Assembly (NCBI GenBank): GCA_019309815.1
Contig: JAFDFO010000180.1
Coordinates: 1 to 13,353, forward strand
Source: Deltaproteobacteria bacterium
GTDB lineage: Bacteria; Desulfobacterota; Desulfobacteria; Desulfobacterales; C00003060
Direction: 5' to 3'
DNA: 13,353 nt
In this document: in pieces, positions 7,041 through 12,972 of the stretch
Layout of the letters: every line of letters begins with the position of its first letter
Numbering within the stretch: position 1 is the stretch's first letter
Program-made: the position numbers and the translations under genes
The notes under the pieces: model-generated
What the model saw: only the letters and a program-made list of their open reading frames with translations
Databases searched by the model: none
Told to the model about the DNA's origin: nothing

Positions 7041-8369
7041 GTGGAAACACGCCCCAACAGCCCGTCTTCCATACACCCAGCCATGGACGCAGGCGAGATT
7101 ATTGATGGCATCCCGGTAGGGGTGGCTGTTTTGGACACGGATTTTAAGTTCCAAGCCATGAACAAGGCATTGGAGGCATTGACTGGCTTTAGCCGAGAAG
7201 AGGCAGTAGGAATCCCCTGCCGATACATCGTGAGAAACAACCTTTGCCTCACAAACTGTCCAGCCAAAGAGGCGCTGAAGTCTGAGGAGACGGTGCGCGT
7301 GGAAGGGGACATCATCAACCGGGCTCGAAAGAAGATACCCGTGATGATAACGGTCTCCCCCATCAAGGATGCCAAAGGAGAGCTGATTGGCTTAATCGAG
7401 ACGCTTGAGGATATTTCGCTTGTACAAGAGCTGGATAAGCAGGTCCATATTGGTCATGATTTCGGTGGTTTGATTGGACACAGTCCACAGATGCACAAGG
7501 TCTTCAACCTGCTCCCCATAATCGCTCAGACCGATTCCTCTGTCCTGATTATGGGGGAGACTGGCACGGGTAAAGACCTTATCGCCTCGGTCATCCACCG
7601 ACTTTCGCAACGGGTGCAGGGGATGTTCATCAAAGTCAACTGCGGAGCCTTGCCAGAAACCCTGCTGGAATCTGAGCTCTTCGGTCACACGAGAGGTGCA
7701 TTCACGGGGGCAGTCAGAGACAAACCCGGCCGTTTTCAGTTGGCACACAACGGTACGATATTCCTTACCGAAATCGGAGACCTTCACCTGGGACTGCAGG
7801 TCAAGTTGCTGACTGTACTTGACGACAAAGAGGTCTTTCCCGTCGGCGCCACAAGGAGCGTCAAGGCGAACGTGCGGGTCGTTGCCGGAACCCACCGGGA
7901 TTTGAAGTCGATGGTGCAACAGGGGACCTTCCGTGAAGACCTCCTTTTCCGGCTGAATGTGGTGAGGATTGATGTGCCACCCCTTCGCGATCGGGGACAA
8001 GACGTTAGGCTCCTGATGGAGCACTTCCTAAACCATTTCAAGAAGAAATTCAAGAGGAACATCAAGGGGTTTCAGGAAGGGACCATCCAACCGGACCATT
8101 TGCCCGAGTACCTGGAAGGAGATACATTTGACTTTCCCACATCCGACCCAGCAGCAGGCTTTGCCGACAAGACGCAAGCGAAAGTGAGACCGCAAGAGAG
8201 ATTCATACGGGACCTTGCTGACGAGGCGTTGGACTGGAGGCACATGGAGCGGCGAATGATCTCCGAAGCCCTGTTGCAGAGCCGGGGAAATCGGACCAGA
8301 GCGGCCGAGTTGCTGGGTTGGGGAAGATCCACGCTGTGGCGCAAAATGAAACAGTATAGCCTCATTTGA
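7041..8369 (+). CDS. PAS-AAA+-Fis sigma-54 enhancer-binding protein with altered and deleted ATPase motifs
   Basis: NtrC/NifA-type activator, 442 aa. The PAS domain (about 18-126) holds a cysteine cluster (C60, C69, C73) seen in redox- or metal-responsive PAS proteins. The AAA+ domain (about 143-345) has Walker A GETGTGKD (172-179), the sigma-54-contacting GAFTGA loop (219-224) and arginine-finger residues in FREDLLFRLNV. The C-terminus is a Fis-type helix-turn-helix (about 405-440). Departures: Walker B reads FLTEIGD, with T243 for the usual Asp; sensor I reads GTHRDL, with H285 for Asn; and NIKGFQE runs straight into GTIQPDHLP, so about 35 residues with the WPGNVREL/sensor II helices are missing. 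It may bind DNA but hydrolyse ATP poorly. The GTG start follows AAGGAG. A consensus sigma-54 promoter lies 150 nt downstream. Confidence 0.88.
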   Translation: METRPNSPSSIHPAMDAGEIIDGIPVGVAVLDTDFKFQAMNKALEALTGFSREEAVGIPCRYIVRNNLCLTNCPAKEALKSEETVRVEGDIINRARKKIPVMITVSPIKDAKGELIGLIETLEDISLVQELDKQVHIGHDFGGLIGHSPQMHKVFNLLPIIAQTDSSVLIMGETGTGKDLIASVIHRLSQRVQGMFIKVNCGALPETLLESELFGHTRGAFTGAVRDKPGRFQLAHNGTIFLTEIGDLHLGLQVKLLTVLDDKEVFPVGATRSVKANVRVVAGTHRDLKSMVQQGTFREDLLFRLNVVRIDVPPLRDRGQDVRLLMEHFLNHFKKKFKRNIKGFQEGTIQPDHLPEYLEGDTFDFPTSDPAAGFADKTQAKVRPQERFIRDLADEALDWRHMERRMISEALLQSRGNRTRAAELLGWGRSTLWRKMKQYSLI

Positions 8370-8441
8370 CCATAATTATGCCCCACCTCAGTCAGTCATA
8401 ACCGATTCGTGACCTCCTACCCCCCAACCCCTTTCCCCACC

Positions 8442-8468
8442 TGTTTCAAAATGTATCTTATTGAAACA
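8442..8468. promoter_or_regulatory. Candidate upstream activator site (inverted repeat) for the 8519 promoter
   Basis: TGTTTCAA (8442-8449) and TTGAAACA (8461-8468) form a perfect 8-bp inverted repeat with an 11-nt spacer. The centre is about 66 nt upstream of the -24 GG, a plausible place for an enhancer-binding protein, and the activator gene ends just before it. The left part (8442-8458) also loosely resembles the palindrome at 10884-10900. Binding is inferred only. Confidence 0.55.
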
Positions 8469-8518
8469 TCCCCTTGGTACCTATATTTCTAATCCCCTCT
8501 TATCATTACATATTTACT

Positions 8519-8536
8519 TTGGCACGGCGATTGCTA
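8519..8536 (+). promoter_or_regulatory. Sigma-54 (-24/-12) promoter P1
   Basis: The sequence TTGGCACGGCGATTGCTA matches the RpoN consensus TTGGCACG-N4-TTGCW without a mismatch. The -24 GG (8521-8522) and -12 GC (8533-8534) are separated by exactly 10 bases. The predicted transcription start is near 8546, about 41 nt before the NifX-like gene, so it should drive the 8587-10753 operon. Confidence 0.92.
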
Positions 8537-8586
8537 ACCCTATCGGTACATTCCAAACACTTCTCACCTCACGGACGATAAGGCAC

Positions 8587-8949
8587 ATGGAAGAAAAAGT
8601 ACTCATAACCATATGGCGTAATGACGTTGCCCCTCGGTTTGACCAGACAACAGAGGTGCTCATCGTGTCCGTGGATCATGAAGGGCGTGTAGATCATCGC
8701 AAGACAGTGGTTTTGCCGACCGTTTCGGCAGAGGATCTCTGCCACATGATCATTTCGGAAGGGATCAACTGGGTCATCTGTGGTGGCGTTGAGGACGAAT
8801 TCTATCAGTATCTCACTTGGAAGAAGGTTAAGGTCATCGATTCGGTGATTGGACCGTACGAGGAGGCTTTGGAACTGATCCTGGTTGAGCGCCTTGAGTC
8901 CGGGGCGAACTTGTTGAAGCCTCCACCCGAATCGGAGGATGCCAGATGA
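8587..8949 (+). CDS. NifX/NifB-C-terminal-like (dinitrogenase iron-molybdenum cofactor family) protein
   Basis: This 120-aa protein has the family's hallmark features: an N-terminal beta strand, VAPRFDQTTEVLIVSVD, then VICGGVEDEFYQYL and VIDSVIGPYEEALE. Relatives include NifX, NafY and the C-terminal domain of NifB, which bind Fe-S or FeMo-cofactor clusters. Many stand-alone members, probably including this one, have no link to nitrogenase and an unknown job. Position at the head of a sigma-54 operon with PilZ, receiver and kinase-like genes suggests a sensory or metal-cluster-linked signalling role (inference). The ATG at 8587 is chosen because the family homology starts there and the P1 start site lies only about 41 nt upstream. 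An in-frame TTG at 8461 would lie upstream of the promoter. Confidence 0.85.
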   Translation: MEEKVLITIWRNDVAPRFDQTTEVLIVSVDHEGRVDHRKTVVLPTVSAEDLCHMIISEGINWVICGGVEDEFYQYLTWKKVKVIDSVIGPYEEALELILVERLESGANLLKPPPESEDAR

Positions 8950-9128
8950 AGCGTGTTCATGATCTGTTTCTGCACCTGTTGCTTCCTGACATCAGGAATG
9001 CCCCTCAATACACCGGGAGCTCCCAGCGCTACAGACCGTCAAGGAGAAGCCTGAGCGTCCTCATGTCCGCCCATGGCCCTGATTCCTCTTGGGATTTTCA
9101 AGGGGAATCAAGGGGTTCTCAGAGAGAA

Positions 9129-9182
9129 ATGAAGAAACTTCATGTGCTTCTGCTTTATGACAGGGGAGGCTCAGTGTCATGA
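9129..9182 (+). pseudogene. Truncated duplicate of the start of receiver RR3, now a 17-codon leader ORF
   Basis: Bases 9106-9164 align without gaps to 9620-9678, the end of the PilZ gene and the start of RR3, with about 47 of 59 positions identical by eye. The peptide MKKLHVLLLYDR corresponds to MKKLSVLLVDDR of RR3, but the second acidic residue region is altered and the copy stops after 17 codons. Its TGA overlaps the PilZ ATG (ATGA). It looks like a receiver remnant left by segmental duplication; if translated it would couple translation into the PilZ gene. The stretch 8950-9128 before it holds no recognisable gene. Confidence 0.7.
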
Positions 9183-9646
9183 CCAACACGCAAGAACAGG
9201 TTGATCGCAGGAGACAGAAGCGGCTCAACATCCAGAGCGGTGCTTTTGTTGCGGTTGGCCCTCATTTTGAGAAAGTGGGCCCGATTATTGATGTGAGTAT
9301 GCGTGGGCTTGCCTTTCATTATCTTGCTCTCGGGAAGCAGAAAAACGGGTTATCTGCAGATATATTCTTGACAAATCGTGATTTTTTCATGGGTTACGTG
9401 CCATTTGAAATCGTCAGAGATTTTGAAGTGCCTAGCACACAACCCCCTGGTATTGCGACCATGAGGCGATGTAGCCTCCAGTTTGGGAACCTGACACAAA
9501 GCCAGGTGTCTAAGCTAAGTTTTTTCATTAAGACCTGTACCGAAGGTCGCACACAGGGCCTGTATGACGTTGAGCGAGAAAGAGAAATGGACCACTCTTG
9601 CGGTTGGACTTCTAAAGGAAATCAAGGGGTTCTGAGCGAAAAATGA
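9179..9646 (+). CDS. PilZ-domain protein (putative cyclic-di-GMP receptor)
   Basis: This 155-aa single-domain protein carries the PilZ cyclic-di-GMP signature: an arginine motif near the N-terminus (DRRRQKRL, RxxxR type) followed by DVSMRG, fitting (D/N)xSxxG. Near the C-terminus RRCSLQFGNLTQSQVSKLSF is the usual end of PilZ domains in this lineage. Such proteins bind cyclic-di-GMP and then act on motility, surface or transcriptional partners. The ATG overlaps the stop of the upstream remnant ORF, and the gene's own stop overlaps the RR3 start (ATGA at 9643-9646), so translation with RR3 is probably coupled. The roughly 30 residues after the PilZ fold (GRTQGLYDVERER onward) are not recognised. 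Confidence 0.85.
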   Translation: MTNTQEQVDRRRQKRLNIQSGAFVAVGPHFEKVGPIIDVSMRGLAFHYLALGKQKNGLSADIFLTNRDFFMGYVPFEIVRDFEVPSTQPPGIATMRRCSLQFGNLTQSQVSKLSFFIKTCTEGRTQGLYDVEREREMDHSCGWTSKGNQGVLSEK

Positions 9647-10020
9647 AAAAGCTTTCCGTACTTTTGGTTGATGACAGGCAGGAATTTGTGACGGCGCTTG
9701 CAGAGAGGTTGATGCTCCACGGTATGGAGGTTGAAACAGCGAACAATGGGGAAGATGCTCTAGGCATCCTTAAAGAAGAAACAATCGACGTGGTTGTTCT
9801 GGATGTGATCATGCCGGGGATGGGAGGCCTTGAAATTCTGGGGCGGATCAAAAACACGCATCCAGATATCCAGGTCATCCTGCTAACCGGTCATGGTTCC
9901 ACAAAAGAGGGGATCGAAGGGATGCATTTAGGCGCCTTCGACTTCCTGATGAAACCGGTGGACCTCGAGGAACTTATTGCGAAGATGAAAACAAGTATAC
10001 AAGAGACACGCAAGGAGTGA
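9643..10020 (+). CDS. Receiver-only response regulator RR3
   Basis: This is a 125-aa CheY-like receiver with a complete active site: D10/D11 (VDDRQEF), D54 (VLDVIMPG), T82 (LLTGHGS) and K104 (FLMKPVD). There is no output domain. It is translationally coupled to the PilZ gene by a 4-nt overlap, and kinase-like protein C starts 4 nt after its stop. The tight RR3-C pairing parallels RR2-B and suggests that the receiver works directly with its kinase-like neighbour, for example by phosphotransfer or docking. Confidence 0.93.
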   Translation: MKKLSVLLVDDRQEFVTALAERLMLHGMEVETANNGEDALGILKEETIDVVVLDVIMPGMGGLEILGRIKNTHPDIQVILLTGHGSTKEGIEGMHLGAFDFLMKPVDLEELIAKMKTSIQETRKE

Positions 10021-10024
10021 AATT

Positions 10025-10753
10025 ATGAAAGAGAACAGCGAAGACGTGATGAGAGCAAAATACCTCGCCTTTGTCGGCAAAGTGTCCGCGAGCCTTTCTC
10101 ATGAGATTAAGAACACCCTGGCCATCATTGGGGAGACCTCGGGGTTGATCGGTGATTTGCTCGAATATTCACCGCCTCCGTCTGACTGGGAGACTTTCCC
10201 CCGCTTCAAGGAACTGCTGTCCTCGATCGCAGCACAGGTGAATCGGAGCGTGACGATCGTCACACGGCTGAATCGTTTTGCCCACAGCATGGACGACCCA
10301 CTGGTGTCTCTGGAACTCAATGAGCTCCTGCAGGACATCAACAATCTTGCACAACGATTCGCTAACCTCAAGGAGGTCCGCCTCGAAACCCGCCTGTCCA
10401 ATGGGAGGCTCACCATTCAAACCGACCCTTTTCGGCTCCAACAAGTCGTGTTTGGGTTCATCGATCGAGGACTCCAGGCCGCACCCAAAGACTCCTCTGT
10501 AACGGTCACATCCGGGCAGACCGATAGCCTTGCCCAGATTGTCATTACAGATGAGGGGCCACCCCAGGCCGAGTCGATCAACAGGCAGGTTTCCGCGCCC
10601 CAAGCCATGTTCGAAGAGACCGAGGAGAAAAACGGTGTAGCCCTCTCAGTGCTGGGTCTCATCGCAGCACAGCTTGGGGGTTCCATTGAGGCAGAGGATC
10701 TCAAACCCCGAGGAAACAGGATAACGATCAGAGTTCCTTTGGAAAGCCAGTAG
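10025..10753 (+). CDS. Degenerate histidine-kinase-like protein C, His retained, ATP-binding motifs lost
   Basis: This soluble 242-aa protein is homologous to A and B. The segment SASLSHEIKNTLAIIGETSG (21-40) is a clear HisKA H-box with H26-E27 and N30, the closest of the three to a real kinase. The C-terminal domain keeps the HATPase_c outline but reads GFIDRGLQA at the N box (Asn lost), TDEGPP at G1 (no GxG) and KNGVALSVLGLIAAQLGG at G2 (no GxGxG). Autophosphorylation from ATP is unlikely, whereas accepting phosphate from a receiver on H26 remains possible. The ATG follows AAGGAG and lies 4 nt after RR3. It is the last gene of the P1 operon before a 294-nt gap. Confidence 0.78.
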   Translation: MKENSEDVMRAKYLAFVGKVSASLSHEIKNTLAIIGETSGLIGDLLEYSPPPSDWETFPRFKELLSSIAAQVNRSVTIVTRLNRFAHSMDDPLVSLELNELLQDINNLAQRFANLKEVRLETRLSNGRLTIQTDPFRLQQVVFGFIDRGLQAAPKDSSVTVTSGQTDSLAQIVITDEGPPQAESINRQVSAPQAMFEETEEKNGVALSVLGLIAAQLGGSIEAEDLKPRGNRITIRVPLESQ

Positions 10754-10883
10754 AACGAGGACTTGTCCGTGCCCGTCTCTTCCATGCAGACCCTGCAAGG
10801 TTGTCATGAGCGAGTGAAGCACAGAAGATGCCCCTGTTGCCCCAAAGTAGATTCAATATGAGCCTAAATGAAACGCTCGCTTA

Positions 10884-10900
10884 TGTTCCATTATGCAACA
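10884..10900. promoter_or_regulatory. 17-bp palindrome, candidate upstream activator site for the 10974 promoter
   Basis: TGTTCCATTATGCAACA fits the palindrome TGTTnCATnATGnAACA; the flanking A and T extend it to 19 bp. It is centred about 84 nt before the -24 GG of P2, where enhancer-binding proteins commonly bind. The rest of the 10754-11047 gap shows no gene and no clear terminator. Confidence 0.6.
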
Positions 10901-10973
10901 TTTTAAAACGCACGGTGACAATGGTCAGTTGTCGAATAATTATAACTGTTTGATATAATGGGATATTACCTAA

Positions 10974-10991
10974 TTGGCACGATGGTTGCTC
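10974..10991 (+). promoter_or_regulatory. Sigma-54 (-24/-12) promoter P2
   Basis: TTGGCACGATGGTTGCTC matches the RpoN consensus, with -24 GG at 10976-10977 and -12 GC at 10988-10989, exactly 10 bases apart. The predicted start is near 11001, about 47 nt before the pseudo-receiver gene. It should drive 11048-12496. Confidence 0.92.
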
Positions 10992-11047
10992 TGTATGGTA
11001 GACAATTGAAGCTTTTAACTCTTCTCATATGGTTACACCGTTGAACA

Positions 11048-11605
11048 ATGCAAGCATTAGCGGTTGAAAACGGGAGCACGAATATCTTGTTGGTCGGTCA
11101 AAACACACCATTTATGGAGACTCTTTACAGCCGCCTGGCCTCTGGCGATTTCACGGTCGATTTTGTCCAAAGCACTCCGGAGACGAGTGCTATGGTGCAC
11201 AACAAGGACATCGATGTTGTCATTGTCAACATGAATGATCTGGGGGCGGATAGCTTGCAGCTACTGAACTCCATAAGGAAAAGCGGGTCCTTTACCGAGG
11301 TGATCACCCTCAGTGTGCAGGCCACGATCCATTGGTCTATCCAGTGCATGAAGCTTGGTACCTTTGCTGATCTGGTCATCCCTTTCGACAACGAGGACCT
11401 CGTTGAAACAATACGGAAGGCTTCAGCAAGAAAGCACACAAGGGAGAAGGAGAAGAAACCGTTGTGGCAAAAATTTGAGGATGCAATGGTCGCGGCCACA
11501 TTTGCCGAGGTGGGTGAAATCGACGCTGCACGAGAGATTATCAATGGAAGGCGCATACCAAAATCAACTGCCAAGAGGGGGGAAAAGAAAAATGGGGAAG
11601 TTTAA
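11048..11605 (+). CDS. Pseudo-receiver protein lacking the phosphorylation site, with AFAEAGEF-type tail
   Basis: This 185-aa protein aligns end to end with RR4 just downstream, but the phosphorylation chemistry is gone. The VDDE acidic cluster is VGQN (16-19). The phosphoacceptor Asp is N61 (VVIVNMND in place of VMVLDLKM). The switch Thr is S89 (TLSVQAT), and the conserved Lys is I111 (DLVIPFD). The hydrophobic strand pattern is preserved, so it probably folds as a receiver. The C-terminal tail (about 145-165, EDAMVAATFAEVGEIDAARE) matches those of RR1 and RR4. It may act as a constitutive partner or decoy, or heterodimerise with RR4. The start at 11048 has no visible Shine-Dalgarno sequence. 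Its 3' end overlaps RR4 by 14 nt. Confidence 0.82.
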   Translation: MQALAVENGSTNILLVGQNTPFMETLYSRLASGDFTVDFVQSTPETSAMVHNKDIDVVIVNMNDLGADSLQLLNSIRKSGSFTEVITLSVQATIHWSIQCMKLGTFADLVIPFDNEDLVETIRKASARKHTREKEKKPLWQKFEDAMVAATFAEVGEIDAAREIINGRRIPKSTAKRGEKKNGEV

Positions 11606-12038
11606 AGTATTGCTGGTGGACGACGAGATAGAGTTCGTGCAGTCCCTGGCTGAACGACTAAGCATGCGCGAATTGGGCACAGACACGGTTTACGACGGAG
11701 AGGGAGCCCTGTCCTTTGTTCGCCGGCAGGAGCCTGACGTGATGGTACTAGACCTCAAGATGCCGGGGATTGATGGCATGGAGGTCTTGCGGCAGGTCAA
11801 GAAAGCATACCCGACCATCCAAGTGATCATTCTCACAGGGCACGGGACCAAACAACATGAGGATGAAGCCCGCAGGATTGGCGCCTTTGACTACATGGAA
11901 AAACCTGTCGATATCGAAATGCTGGTCAGCAGTATGAAGGCTGCCTACAGACACAAAATAGAGACGACCATGACGGCAGCGGCATTTGCAGAAGCCGGTA
12001 ACTTTGACACTGCCAAGAACTTGATCAAAGAAGAGTAA
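11592..12038 (+). CDS. Receiver-only response regulator RR4 with C-terminal AFAEAGNF tail
   Basis: This 148-aa protein has a canonical receiver: D10/D11 (VDDEIEF), D54 (VLDLKMPG), T82 (ILTGHGT) and K104 (MEKPVD). A helical tail (about 126-145, TTMTAAAFAEAGNFDTAKNL) follows. It is the closest paralogue of RR1 in the window and shows the normal single-copy beta-4 segment. The ATG at 11592, inside the end of the pseudo-receiver gene, is preferred because receiver homology begins there and GAGGGGGG lies just upstream; a longer reading frame exists upstream but overlaps the pseudo-receiver. No output domain is present. Confidence 0.93.
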   Translation: MGKFKVLLVDDEIEFVQSLAERLSMRELGTDTVYDGEGALSFVRRQEPDVMVLDLKMPGIDGMEVLRQVKKAYPTIQVIILTGHGTKQHEDEARRIGAFDYMEKPVDIEMLVSSMKAAYRHKIETTMTAAAFAEAGNFDTAKNLIKEE

Positions 12039-12052
12039 GGAGAGGAGCAAGT

Positions 12053-12496
12053 ATGAAAACTAGGGTCTTGTTGGTAGATGACGATGAACTGTTCGTGGAG
12101 AATTTGGCTGAACGCTTGGCACTACGCGACTATGTTGTGACCACTTCCTTCAGCGGCGAAGACGCAATTGGGAAGGTGAGGGGTTTCAACTTCGATGTTG
12201 TTGTACTGGACGTGAAAATGCCTATCGTAGACGGGGTTGAGGCGCTTCGCGAAATCAAAAGCGCCAGGCCACTGACGGAAGTAATCATGCTGACCGGCCA
12301 TGCAACGATGGAAACCGGCATCGAAGGGATGAGACTGGGTGCCTACGACTTCCTCATAAAACCGTGCGAAACGTCGGACCTGGTGTCCAAGATTAATAAC
12401 GCCCACTCAAGAAAGGTTGAGCACGAAGAGCGGATCCGTGCAGCCAGGGTGGAGCGTATTGTCCATGCACTTTCCCACGCCACGGTCATTGGATAG
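12053..12496 (+). CDS. Receiver-only response regulator RR5
   Basis: This 147-aa CheY-like receiver has D9/D10 (VDDDELF), D53 (VLDVKMP), T81 (MLTGHAT) and K103 (LIKPCE), so it should be phosphorylatable. The loop after D53 reads MPIVDG rather than the usual MPGxxG, a mild change. After the receiver is a charged, probably helical extension (about 118-147, SRKVEHEERIRAARVERIV) different from the AFAEAGEF tails. The ATG has AAGGAGAGGAG upstream and lies 14 nt after RR4, so it is probably the last gene of the P2 operon. Confidence 0.92.
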   Translation: MKTRVLLVDDDELFVENLAERLALRDYVVTTSFSGEDAIGKVRGFNFDVVVLDVKMPIVDGVEALREIKSARPLTEVIMLTGHATMETGIEGMRLGAYDFLIKPCETSDLVSKINNAHSRKVEHEERIRAARVERIVHALSHATVIG

Positions 12497-12559
12497 CGTC
12501 ATAAAGCAGACATCCGCGAAGCGGCAATCTGAGGTGACTAATCAGGAATTGGCGCATCC

Positions 12560-12574
12560 TTTACAATCTGTAAA
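12560..12574. promoter_or_regulatory. 15-bp palindrome upstream of the third sigma-54 promoter
   Basis: TTTACAATCTGTAAA is a perfect 6-bp inverted repeat with a 3-nt spacer, centred about 114 nt before the -24 GG of P3. Its position suits an activator site but its sequence differs from the palindromes before P1 and P2, so the assignment is tentative. Confidence 0.35.
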
Positions 12575-12678
12575 AAATGGCGACACCAACCCCCATGGGA
12601 AAATATCGAATGGCAAGAATATCAGCAAAAATAAGCAGTATTGTCAGTTTGTTAGGCTGGAAGTGGTTCCCCACGGTG

Positions 12679-12696
12679 TTGGCACGACACTTGCTA
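12679..12696 (+). promoter_or_regulatory. Sigma-54 (-24/-12) promoter P3
   Basis: TTGGCACGACACTTGCTA matches the RpoN consensus, with -24 GG at 12681-12682 and -12 GC at 12693-12694, exactly 10 bases apart. The predicted start is near 12706, but the next gene starts only at 12973, giving an unusually long leader. Confidence 0.9.
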
Positions 12697-12705
12697 ATTC
12701 CTCCC

Positions 12706-12972
12706 CTAATGTCAGGAAACAAGGGCGCACAGTGAAGACGGAACACTGGAAATTCGTGAGACCGGGCCCTGTGTTGCTGGATCAGTGTGTTAAATGGCCA
12801 GAGTTGCCTGGCCCGCCAGTGTGTGAGTTTGCCGGGGAACGATTGAACGGGGAGTCGTGTCTGCCGTTTCATCGCTTTCGTGGTTTCGACATAACCTGTT
12901 TTTTTTATTGCAATTTAGCCAATTCAGTGGTAGAGGACACCATTACTCATATTGGAGCAAGGAGGTGACAAC
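12706..12972 (+). other. Predicted long 5' leader (about 267 nt) between promoter P3 and RR6, possible small RNA
   Basis: No convincing protein gene is seen from 12497 to 12972. Downstream of P3 the leader contains CGGGCC and GGCCCG segments that could pair about 40 nt apart, and a run of eight T at 12899-12906. No strong hairpin directly precedes the T run, so it is not a textbook terminator. A very short ATG frame of eight codons starts at 12709. P1 and P2 leaders are only about 41-47 nt, so this one stands out. Confidence 0.4.

Noticed and set aside
8461..8586. N-terminal extension of the NifX-like protein from a TTG at 8461
   Set aside because: It would contain promoter P1 and lie upstream of the predicted transcript start; the family begins at the ATG at 8587.
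8946..9182. A 78-codon open frame after the NifX-like gene
   Set aside because: Its first part matches nothing recognisable; only the last 17 codons are meaningful, as a receiver remnant.
12846..12906. Eight-T run after a weak AACGG/CCGTT stem as an intrinsic terminator of a small RNA
   Set aside because: The stem is only five pairs and ends about 30 nt before the T run, so it is mentioned only as a possibility in the leader.
12417..12968. A 183-codon open frame on the + strand spanning the end of RR5 and the following gap
   Set aside because: It overlaps RR5 out of frame, has no recognisable domain or ribosome binding site, and contains promoter P3; composition looks non-coding.
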